Part shown: piece by piece, positions 1 through 4,864 of the stretch
Position numbering within the stretch: the stretch's first letter is position 1
Layout of the letters: each line of letters opens with the position of its first letter
NCBI GenBank assembly: GCA_017452215.1
Contig: JAFTMU010000115.1
Span: 1-12,672 of the forward strand
Reading direction: 5' to 3'
Length of the DNA: 12,672 nucleotides
From: Clostridia bacterium
GTDB taxonomy: Bacteria > Bacillota > Clostridia > Oscillospirales > CAG-272
Notes under the pieces: generated by a model
What the model saw: only the letters and a program-made list of their open reading frames with translations
The model's database searches: none
Told to the model about the DNA's origin: nothing
Position numbers and translations under genes: made by a program

Positions 1-423
1 ACCCGTGTGTACGATACGGCGTCGGGGTGGTGTTTGCCCGCCCGCAGCGACGTCCAAAGCGAGCCAGTGTATTTTAAAAAGGTGAAGATGCAGGCGGGAG
101 AATTGCCCTTGGTGCTCTCCGAATTTGGCGGATACTCCTGCAAACTCGAGGGGCATGCCTTCAACCTGGATCAGACCTACGGGTACCGTTATTTTGACAC
201 CCCCGAGGCGTTTGAGGCGGCGTTGATCGACCTGTACCGTGACGAGATCCTTCCCGCCATTGAGGCGGGGCTCTGTGCGGCGGTTCTGACCCAGGTCAGT
301 GACGTGGAGGACGAGACTAACGGTCTCTTAACCTACGACCGTCAAGTGGTCAAGGTCACGCCCGAGCGCATGCGTACCGTTGCACGGGAGCTCTTTGAGG
401 CGTTTGAAAAAAGAAACGGCTGA
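1..423 (+). CDS. Glycoside hydrolase family 2 protein, C-terminal part (partial, 5' end outside window)
   Basis: The open frame enters from the left edge in frame 1 (first residues TRVYDTASGW) and stops at 421-423, giving about 140 C-terminal residues. The segment LVLSEFGGYS matches the end of the GH2 TIM barrel, where the Glu of the SEFG-type motif is normally the catalytic nucleophile. TQVSDVEDETNGLLTYDR is the following strand and loop typical of GH2 beta-galactosidase/beta-glucuronidase-like enzymes. Such enzymes remove terminal beta-linked sugars from glycans; the sugar cannot be told from this fragment. The N-terminal jelly-roll and immunoglobulin-like domains, the acid/base residue and the real start lie outside the window. 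A GTG at position 7 is in frame but is interior to the barrel, so it is not the start. The 3' end runs into a hairpin 10 bases after the stop. Confidence 0.85.
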   Translation, partial: TRVYDTASGWCLPARSDVQSEPVYFKKVKMQAGELPLVLSEFGGYSCKLEGHAFNLDQTYGYRYFDTPEAFEAALIDLYRDEILPAIEAGLCAAVLTQVSDVEDETNGLLTYDRQVVKVTPERMRTVARELFEAFEKRNG

Positions 424-432
424 ATAGAAAAA

Positions 433-459
433 GTGCGTTCGAGACATTCTCGGACGCAC
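433..459. repeat. Left copy of a duplicated 27-bp terminator stem
   Basis: The arm GTGCGTTCGAGA (433-444), a 3-base loop, and TCTCGGACGCAC (448-459) form a 12-bp stem with one G-T pair. Five A residues (428-432) precede it, but no T-run follows. The sequence recurs at 703-729 with one change in the loop. The two copies abut the two ends of the 460-702 element, so this reads as one half of a target duplication. As it stands this copy lacks the T-run of an intrinsic terminator. Confidence 0.8.
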
Positions 460-702
460 AGACTGTAGACAAAACTATCGACTTTCGTCAGTTCGACGAA
501 AGTTTTCGCCCGCCTTTTTCAAAAGGCGGCGCAGTGGAGGCTGCGTAAGCCTCCTCGCCGTCCGCAGACGGCGAAATCCCTTCTCTTTACGGCGCTTTTC
601 TTTTTGCCAAGCTTTTTCTTTTGCGCCTTTTTGGTCAAAAGAAAAAGCGGTATAAAATAACTTGTGCAAATTGAAAAACTGTGTTCCTTTGGGCTACAAC
701 CT
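460..702. mobile_element. Hairpin-rich element 1 with terminal inverted repeats, MITE-like, no coding capacity
   Basis: The left end AGACTGTAGACAAAA (460-474) is an imperfect inverted repeat of the right end TTTGGGCTACAACCT (688-702), and both ends recur at 4357-4371 and 4576-4590. The interior is nearly all stem-loops: 481-489/495-503, 511-518/521-528, 536-542/548-554, 556-562/567-573, and a 13-bp stem 611-623/636-648. Both sides are flanked by the same 27-bp palindrome. There is no transposase. A 64-residue minus-strand frame (475-669) is very rich in Lys and Arg, simply translates the hairpins, and is not a convincing gene. Seen: shared termini, flanking duplications, stems. Inferred: non-autonomous mobility. 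Confidence 0.6.
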
Positions 703-734
703 GTGCGTTCGAGATATTCTCGGACGCACTTTTT
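703..734 (+). terminator. Right copy of the duplicated stem, with T-run; intrinsic terminator
   Basis: A 12-bp stem (703-714/718-729, loop TAT) is followed directly by five T residues (730-734). It matches 433-459 in 26 of 27 positions. It was probably the terminator of the GH2 gene before element 460-702 separated the two stem copies. It now lies 279 bases beyond that stop codon. The original A-stem-T structure would have worked in both directions. Confidence 0.65.
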
Positions 735-751
735 GTATCGAGCTTTTTCGC

Positions 752-780
752 TTGACAGACCTTTTGTGAGATGGTATAAT
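752..780 (+). promoter_or_regulatory. Consensus sigma-A promoter pointing antisense into the DUF1836 gene
   Basis: TTGACA (752-757), a spacer of exactly 17, and TATAAT (775-780) with a TGG extended -10 (772-774) make one of the two strongest plus-strand promoters in the window. Transcription would start near 787, three bases before the 3' end of the minus-strand DUF1836 gene, and run antisense through it. No plus-strand frame with a ribosome site follows before fakB at 1529. It may make an antisense or long leader RNA; activity is inferred. Confidence 0.6.
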
Positions 781-789
781 AAAAGAGGG

Positions 790-1323
790 TCAATCCTGTT
801 TTGCTTTTTCCTGCTTCAATCGGGAGAAAAACGCAGTGATATACATACTGTGAGAGACCGAAATGATCACGTTGCGCAAAAAATCCTTTTCCTCGCTGTG
901 TGTTACCCCAAGATTTTCTGCGGGGTGCTCCTTGAGCCCGAAAACGAAGGCGACCATGTTTTCCAATTCACAGCAAAAATAGTCGTACGCCATGGGAAGC
1001 GTGTAGTTCCTTTTTTGCATATCAAAAAGCTCGACGATATCCTCGAGGGAAAGGACGTTTTTTGTGACCGCAATAAAAATGAGATATGCGATCCGATCCG
1101 CATGGTACTGCTTTTTCTCGGGAGCGGGGATGAAGCCCTTTTTTACATAGTTGCTGATCATCGACGGTGTAATTTCCGAGCAGCCCAGGGGAGCCAAAAA
1201 TCCGTTTACGTATTGAGTTACCTGTTCCAAATAAAGGCCGATGTTGGGGATCTCCTGATACCTTGGCAAACGGAAAGCCGTGGCACATTCCTGCAGCAGC
1301 GACCTGATCTCTGCGTTCTTCAT
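790..1323 (-). CDS. DUF1836 domain-containing protein, putative MerR-like DNA-binding regulator
   Basis: A 177-residue protein. The family core LPRYQEIPNIGLYLEQV (19-35) is followed by a MerR-like helix-turn-helix, ITPSMISNYVKKGFIPAPEK (51-70), and HADRIAYLIFI (74-84). These are hallmarks of DUF1836; the length is normal for the family. No signal peptide or membrane helix is evident, so it is cytoplasmic. The biochemical role of the family is not established; DNA binding is inferred from the helix-turn-helix pattern. It is divergent from the fakB-fakA operon with about 200 bp between starts, an arrangement often seen for a local regulator. The start is the only good Met before the family core. 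It has no Shine-Dalgarno, and the -10 box lies 7 bases upstream, so the message would be leaderless. A consensus promoter at 752-780 points antisense across the gene. Confidence 0.85.
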   Translation of the reverse strand: MKNAEIRSLLQECATAFRLPRYQEIPNIGLYLEQVTQYVNGFLAPLGCSEITPSMISNYVKKGFIPAPEKKQYHADRIAYLIFIAVTKNVLSLEDIVELFDMQKRNYTLPMAYDYFCCELENMVAFVFGLKEHPAENLGVTHSEEKDFLRNVIISVSHSMYITAFFSRLKQEKAKQD

Positions 1324-1330
1324 GTGAAAT

Positions 1331-1359
1331 ATTATAACGCATTCTTAATAAATTGTCAA
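1331..1359 (-). promoter_or_regulatory. Promoter of the DUF1836 gene, predicted to give a leaderless mRNA
   Basis: On the minus strand TTGACA (1359-1354), a 17-base spacer and TATAAT (1336-1331) form a full consensus promoter. Seven bases separate the -10 box from the ATG at 1323-1321, so the predicted first transcribed base is the A of the start codon. No ribosome site fits between them. Confidence 0.75.
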
Positions 1360-1376
1360 CATATTTCCCAAACCTC

Positions 1377-1405
1377 TTGACAATAATAAGAAAAAATGGT
1401 ATAAT
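1377..1405 (+). promoter_or_regulatory. Promoter of the fakB-fakA operon
   Basis: TTGACA (1377-1382), 17-base spacer, TATAAT (1400-1405), with TGG (1397-1399) as an extended -10. Transcription would start near 1412, leaving a leader of about 117 bases before the start at 1529. Its -35 box lies 17 bp from the -35 box of the divergent DUF1836 promoter. Confidence 0.8.
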
Positions 1406-1408
1406 ATA

Positions 1409-1431
1409 CATCGGTTTTTCAAAAACCGATG
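1409..1431 (+). promoter_or_regulatory. Perfect 23-bp palindrome over the predicted fakB transcription start
   Basis: The arms CATCGGTTTTT (1409-1419) and AAAAACCGATG (1421-1431) surround a single C. The palindrome begins 4 bases after the -10 box and covers the predicted start site near 1412. It could be a repressor operator or a stem at the 5' end of the leader. The divergent DUF1836 protein is an obvious candidate to bind it, but only by position. Confidence 0.5.
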
Positions 1432-1528
1432 ATGCGTTTTGAATTGTTTTAAAGCATTTTGGCGTGAATTGACGAAAAATATTTTGACCGGGTTCGAGGG
1501 TCAGCATTAAAGAAAAGGAGAACACGCA

Positions 1529-2395
1529 ATGAGAGACTATATCATTTTTGCAGATTCGGCTTGCGACATCAAGCCTGCAATGTTAGAGGAGTGGGGCGTT
1601 CGCTACCGCAGCCTGACGTTGAGATTTGAGGGCAGCGAGCAGGAATATCTTGACGGTGACATTCCCTCGCAGGAGTTTTATAACAGAATGCGTGCGGGAG
1701 AGGTAGCAAAGACTGCCGCCGTGAATACCGAGGCGTTTGCCGAGCTGTTTGAGTCGGCGCTCCAAGAGGGCAAGGACGTGTTGTATCTCGGCTTTTCCAC
1801 GGGGCTTAGCACCACCTACAATTCGGCAAGAATTGCCGCCCAGCAGCTGAAAGAAAAATATCCCGAGGCAAAGATCCTCACCGTAGACAGCCTTGCGGCT
1901 TCTGCGGGCTTTGGTCTTTTGCTGTATCTTCTGGTGCAAAAGAAGAAGGCGGGCGCTACCGTTGAGGAGGCGGCTGCATATGCAGAGGACAGAAAGCTGA
2001 ACATCTGCCATTGGTTTACGGTAGACGATCTGGTGTACTTGAAAAGAGGTGGCAGAATCAGCCCCATGGCTGCCTTTGCGGGAAATCTTTTGGGCATCAA
2101 GCCCGTTTTGCACGTGGATAACGAGGGACACCTGATCAACGTTTCCAAGGTGCGTGGCAGAAAGACGGCACTCTCCGCTATGGCGGATCGGTACGGCGAG
2201 TTGGCGCTGGACAGTGAGGGCGGCACGGTCTTTATCTCCCACGGCGATTGCATGGGAGACGTGGAGATGCTTTCGGGAATGCTCAAAACCAGATACGGAG
2301 CTGACGTAAAGGTGGTTACCGACGTGGGAACCGTCATCGGTGCGCATGCAGGTCCCGGTGTGTTGGCGCTGTTCTTTGAAGGAAAAGAGAGATAA
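1529..2395 (+). CDS. fakB: DegV family protein, fatty-acid-binding subunit of fatty acid kinase (FakB-type)
   Basis: A 288-residue DegV protein of normal length. FADSACDI (7-14) is the opening strand and loop; GFSTGLSTTYNSA (88-100) holds the Ser/Thr loop that binds the fatty-acid carboxylate in this family; YLKRGGRIS (170-178) and VGTVIGAHAGPGVLALFF (266-283) are the C-terminal signatures. FakB proteins present a bound fatty acid to the kinase FakA, and the acyl phosphate then enters phospholipid synthesis. The next gene is FakA, 50 bp downstream on the same strand, which supports this role over other DegV functions. The start is set by AAGGAG at 1515-1520, 8 bases before the ATG. Chain-length preference cannot be read from the sequence. 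Confidence 0.9.
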   Translation: MRDYIIFADSACDIKPAMLEEWGVRYRSLTLRFEGSEQEYLDGDIPSQEFYNRMRAGEVAKTAAVNTEAFAELFESALQEGKDVLYLGFSTGLSTTYNSARIAAQQLKEKYPEAKILTVDSLAASAGFGLLLYLLVQKKKAGATVEEAAAYAEDRKLNICHWFTVDDLVYLKRGGRISPMAAFAGNLLGIKPVLHVDNEGHLINVSKVRGRKTALSAMADRYGELALDSEGGTVFISHGDCMGDVEMLSGMLKTRYGADVKVVTDVGTVIGAHAGPGVLALFFEGKER

Positions 2396-2445
2396 TTTTT
2401 CTCATTTGCAAAATATAACGATTCCATCACAAGGAGAACACCTTT

Positions 2446-4230
2446 ATGTTTAAAGGAAAAAAGAAGGAAGCCGTAAAAAAGCCTTCCTCGAAAAAAAGCG
2501 CCTCTCCCAAGGGGACGAAAAAGAAAAAGAGCGGTCTTGGCATTAAGCTGTTGGGAGGACTTCTCCTTTCCAAAATGGCAAGGGGCGGCGCTATGGAGCT
2601 GCGCTCCAACGCCGATGAGGTCAACAAGCTCAACGTTTTCCCGGTTCCCGACGGAGATACGGGCGACAATATGCGTATGACCATCGAGAGCGGTATCGCC
2701 GCCATCGAAAACCTGGATTCCGATGACCTTGCAGAGGTGATGAAGGTTCTGTCTCACGGCATGCTGCTGGGCGCCAGAGGAAACTCGGGCGTTATTCTGT
2801 CCCAGTTCTTTGCGGGAACCGCAAAGGGCTTTGAGGGCGTGGATCAGGCGGATCCCGTAGCTCTTGGTCATGCATTGGAAATGGGTGTACAGCAGGCGTA
2901 TACATCGGTCATGACTCCTACCGAGGGAACCATTCTTACCGTGGCGAGAGAGGCGGTGGAATACGCTGTTGCCCGCATCACTCCCGAGAGCACGATCCGC
3001 AGCTTTTTTGCAGATCTTGTCAAGGAGATGCACGATTCGGTGGACCGTACCCCCGAGATCCTCAGTGTTCTCAAGGAAGCAGGCGTGGTGGATAGCGGCG
3101 GAGCGGGACTGTTCTATATCATGGACGGCTTTAACCGTGTGCTCAACGGCGAGGAGATCGCAGGTGAGGATACCTCTGTCAGCGCCCCGACGCCCGCACA
3201 CCCCTCCGCATTGGCTGCCTCTGCCGGCTTTAATGCCGACAGCACCATGACCTACGGCTATTGTACCGAGCTTTTGGTGCAGCTGCAAAACGCAAAGACC
3301 AACGTGGATACCTTTGATATGGAGGCGTTGAAGCAATTTCTGGCAAGCCTTGGCGATTCCATCGTGGCGTTCAAGACCGATAGCATTGTCAAGATCCACG
3401 TGCATACCTTCACCCCTGAAAAGGTGCTTGGGCATTGCCGCCGCTTTGGTGAGTTCTTGACGGTCAAGATCGAAAATATGTCCTTGCAGCACACCTCCAC
3501 TCTTGAAAAGGAGGAAAAGGACGCCCCCGATTCCACGCCCACAGTGAGCGAAAAGCCCGCACCTGCCAAAAAATACGGTGTGGTCGCCGTATGCAACGGC
3601 GAGGGAATCGAAAATCTGTTCTGCGAGCTTGGCACCGATGAGATCGTCCACGGCGGGCAGACGCAAAACCCCTCCACCAACGATTTTTTAGATGCATTTG
3701 CAGGCATTTCTGCCGAGCACATCTTCGTTTTCCCCAACAACGGAAACATTCTCATGGCGGCGCAACAGGCGGCGGAGCTTTATACCGATGCAAAGGTGCA
3801 CGTGATTCCCTCGAAGAACATCGGTACGGGTTACGTGGCGCTTTCCACCATTGATTTCCAAAGCGAGGACGTGGATGGGATCATTGCGGGAATGCAGGAA
3901 GCGATGCAAAGAGTGACGGCGGGATACGTTTCTCCCTCGATCCGTGACGCAGAGATCAACGGCGTACAGATCAAAAACGGTGATACCATTGGAATCATCG
4001 AAAAGGAGATCGTGGTTTCCAATGCCGACCGCATGGAGGCAACCTGCGCATTGGTGCAAAAGATCATGCAAGAGGAAAAATTTATGCTGACCGTATTTTG
4101 CGGCAAGGATGCCGACGAGGCGGAGCAAGCGCAATTGCAGGAAAAGATCAATGCGCTCTGTCCCGATGCCGAGGTCTATTTCGTCCCCGGCGGACAGGAC
4201 GTGTATCCTTATATTTTCGTAGCGGAATAA
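2446..4230 (+). CDS. fakA: DAK2 domain fatty acid kinase subunit FakA (YloV-like)
   Basis: A 594-residue kinase that phosphorylates FakB-bound fatty acids. The N-terminal DhaL/DAK2 nucleotide-binding domain spans about 40-240: NKLNVFPVPDGDTGDNM (60-76) holds the metal-binding Asp residues 69, 71 and 74, HGMLLGARGNSGVILSQ (104-120) follows, and VVDSGGAGLFYIMDG (214-228) closes it. The middle domain has GYCTELLVQL (271-280) and KIHVHTFTPEKVL (316-328), with the Cys and His-x-His pattern of FakA. A linker (about 350-376) leads to the C-terminal FakB-interacting domain (377-594) with VFPNNGNI and IPSKNIGTGYVAL. Odd: the first 28 residues are very rich in Lys (12 Lys, with Pro and Ser), an addition to the usual short FakA N-terminus. 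AAGGAG just upstream of 2446 supports this start. Confidence 0.92.
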   Translation: MFKGKKKEAVKKPSSKKSASPKGTKKKKSGLGIKLLGGLLLSKMARGGAMELRSNADEVNKLNVFPVPDGDTGDNMRMTIESGIAAIENLDSDDLAEVMKVLSHGMLLGARGNSGVILSQFFAGTAKGFEGVDQADPVALGHALEMGVQQAYTSVMTPTEGTILTVAREAVEYAVARITPESTIRSFFADLVKEMHDSVDRTPEILSVLKEAGVVDSGGAGLFYIMDGFNRVLNGEEIAGEDTSVSAPTPAHPSALAASAGFNADSTMTYGYCTELLVQLQNAKTNVDTFDMEALKQFLASLGDSIVAFKTDSIVKIHVHTFTPEKVLGHCRRFGEFLTVKIENMSLQHTSTLEKEEKDAPDSTPTVSEKPAPAKKYGVVAVCNGEGIENLFCELGTDEIVHGGQTQNPSTNDFLDAFAGISAEHIFVFPNNGNILMAAQQAAELYTDAKVHVIPSKNIGTGYVALSTIDFQSEDVDGIIAGMQEAMQRVTAGYVSPSIRDAEINGVQIKNGDTIGIIEKEIVVSNADRMEATCALVQKIMQEEKFMLTVFCGKDADEAEQAQLQEKINALCPDAEVYFVPGGQDVYPYIFVAE

Positions 4231-4236
4231 AGCAAA

Positions 4237-4284
4237 CAAAGCGACGGCACATCCTTCAACGGGGGAGCGCCGTCTCTTTGATTT
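4237..4284 (+). terminator. Probable terminator of the fakB-fakA operon
   Basis: CAAAGCGACGGC (4237-4248) pairs with GCCGTCTCTTTG (4269-4280) with one mismatch, around a 20-base loop, starting 7 bases after the fakA stop. The T-run is weak (TTTGATTT), so termination efficiency is uncertain. Confidence 0.55.
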
Positions 4285-4333
4285 GGTGCATTGTGCGGTT
4301 TCCACGGGGGAGAGAAGGAGAGTGGAAATTGTA

Positions 4334-4356
4334 GGGGCGGTTCACGAACCGCCCGC
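4334..4356. repeat. Left palindrome flanking element 2
   Basis: GGGCGGTT (4335-4342) and AACCGCCC (4347-4354) form an 8-9 bp stem around CACG. The 19 bases GGGGCGGTTCACGAACCGC recur exactly at 4592-4610 on the other side of element 2. The type GGGGCG-ATTC/GTTC-palindrome belongs to a hairpin repeat commonly seen between genes in clostridial genomes; a related copy with GATTC arms lies at 4642-4661. Confidence 0.75.
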
Positions 4357-4373
4357 AGACTGTAGACAAAAGG

Positions 4374-4426
4374 AACAACCCCTCAGTCACCTCACGGTGA
4401 CAGCTCCCCTTACACAGGGGAGCCTA
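4374..4426 (+). repeat. Intergenic hairpin repeat (AACAACCCCTCAGTCA family), copy 1
   Basis: Two stems in order: GTCACC/GGTGAC (4386-4391/4396-4401) and GCTCCCCT/AGGGGAGC (4403-4410/4416-4423). The layout AACAAYCCCTC-stem-CTCCC-ACA-GGGAG-CTA recurs inverted at 4461-4550 and 12454-12502, and direct at 12523-12577. Confidence 0.75.
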
Positions 4427-4460
4427 AAAGTAAAATATCGTTCGAAAGGCTACTTTTTAG

Positions 4461-4550
4461 TCTCCCTTGTGCAGAAGGGAAGGCGCAAGCGCCAGAGTTT
4501 TCCTACGGCAACTCGAAGGTGGCGCACACAGTGCGGCGGAGAGATTGTTT
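4461..4550 (-). repeat. Intergenic hairpin repeat, copy 2 (inverted, with internal additions)
   Basis: Minus-strand member of the same family: stem TCCCTT/AAGGGA (4463-4468/4475-4480), then GGCGC/GCGCC (4482-4486/4489-4493), ending GGCGGAGAGATTGTTTTT near 4534-4551. It is longer than the other copies through extra sequence at about 4494-4530. With copy 1 it can fold into one long hairpin, the CTAAAAGTA near 4424-4432 facing TACTTTTTAG at 4451-4460. Confidence 0.65.
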
Positions 4551-4591
4551 TTGTCATTTTGACGATCACTGTTACTTTGGTCTACAACCTG

Positions 4592-4613
4592 GGGGCGGTT
4601 CACGAACCGCACG
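4592..4613. repeat. Right palindrome flanking element 2
   Basis: It repeats the 19 bases of 4334-4352 immediately after the right end of element 2 (one extra G at 4591). The last bases diverge (ACG here, CCGC on the left), so the duplication is less perfect than around element 1. Confidence 0.7.
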
Positions 4614-4620
4614 TCGTAAG

Positions 4621-4675
4621 GGGTGCGGATTTTTTTAGAACGGGCGATTCGTGAATCGCCCCTACAGGGTGCGGA
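4621..4675. repeat. GGGCGATTC palindrome between 9-bp direct repeats
   Basis: GGGCGATTC (4642-4650) and GAATCGCCC (4653-4661) form a 9-bp stem, the common intergenic hairpin type of these genomes. It sits inside a 37-bp segment (4630-4666) flanked by the direct repeat GGGTGCGGA (4621-4629 and 4667-4675). The repeat could be a target duplication or chance. Confidence 0.5.
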
Positions 4676-4718
4676 AAGCAAGCGCAAGACAACATCGTAC
4701 TCTTGCAAAGTCTCTTTG

Positions 4719-4769
4719 AGCCTCCCCCTGTGGGGGCAAGTGCAAGCCACCGGTACGGTCGATGGTTGT
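4719..4769 (-). repeat. Possible degenerate copy of the intergenic hairpin repeat
   Basis: GCCTCCCCCTGTGGGGGCA followed about 28 bases later by GATGGTTGT follows the order of the inverted repeat copies (CTCCC stem, then a GAGGG-TTGT end). The middle stem is lost. The rest of 4676-4800 shows no gene or other clear structure. Confidence 0.3.
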
Positions 4770-4800
4770 GACTGTGCATACAAAATACAAAATTTATCTG

Positions 4801-4829
4801 TTGCCAAATGCGCAAAAATATGATATAAT
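4801..4829 (+). promoter_or_regulatory. Promoter of the flavodiiron-ZIP-rubredoxin operon
   Basis: TTGCCA (4801-4806), 17-base spacer, TATAAT (4824-4829), preceded directly by TGA (4821-4823) as an extended -10. The predicted start is near 4836, giving a short leader to the ATG at 4865. Confidence 0.75.
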
Positions 4830-4850
4830 ACTTTTGGAAAAACAAAAGTA
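4829..4850 (+). promoter_or_regulatory. Inverted repeat over the predicted transcription start of the redox operon
   Basis: TACTTTTG (4829-4836) and CAAAAGTA (4843-4850) are perfect 8-bp arms around GAAAAA. They overlap the last base of the -10 box and end at the AAGGAG ribosome site (4850-4855). It could be an operator for a redox- or metal-sensing repressor, or a leader stem. No known operator was recognised. Confidence 0.45.
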
Positions 4851-4864
4851 AGGAGATAGAAGTA

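Larger units (their letters stand above)
4357..4590. mobile_element. Element 2: same termini as element 1, different hairpin interior
   Basis: The left end AGACTGTAGACAAAA (4357-4371) is identical to that of element 1. The right end TTTGGTCTACAACCT (4576-4590) differs from it at one base. The 234-bp length is close to 243, yet the interior is unrelated: it holds two inverted copies of the clostridial repeat described at 4374-4426 and 4461-4550. Each side is flanked by a copy of the same palindrome (4334-4356 and 4592-4613). It has no coding capacity. The shared termini with different contents and duplicated flanks are seen; passive mobility is inferred. Confidence 0.6.

Noticed and set aside
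475..669. 64-residue minus-strand frame rich in Lys and Arg
   Set aside because: It translates the stems of element 460-702, with low-complexity basic sequence and no domain. Frames like this commonly arise from hairpin repeats.
664..1380. 238-residue plus-strand frame
   Set aside because: It is antisense to the well-supported DUF1836 gene, has no ribosome site and starts inside the repeat element. Its protein has no recognisable family.
1409..1431. Palindrome read as an intrinsic terminator
   Set aside because: It is AT-rich, lacks a clean T-run after the stem, and sits just after a consensus promoter; an operator or leader stem fits better.
1816..3666. 616-residue minus-strand frame opposite fakB and fakA
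   Set aside because: It mirrors the codons of two clear plus-strand genes and spans both. Its His- and Gly-rich protein shows no known motif.
4334..4675. Repeated palindromes considered as a CRISPR array
   Set aside because: The repeats differ in sequence and spacing, there is no regular spacer length, and no cas gene is nearby.
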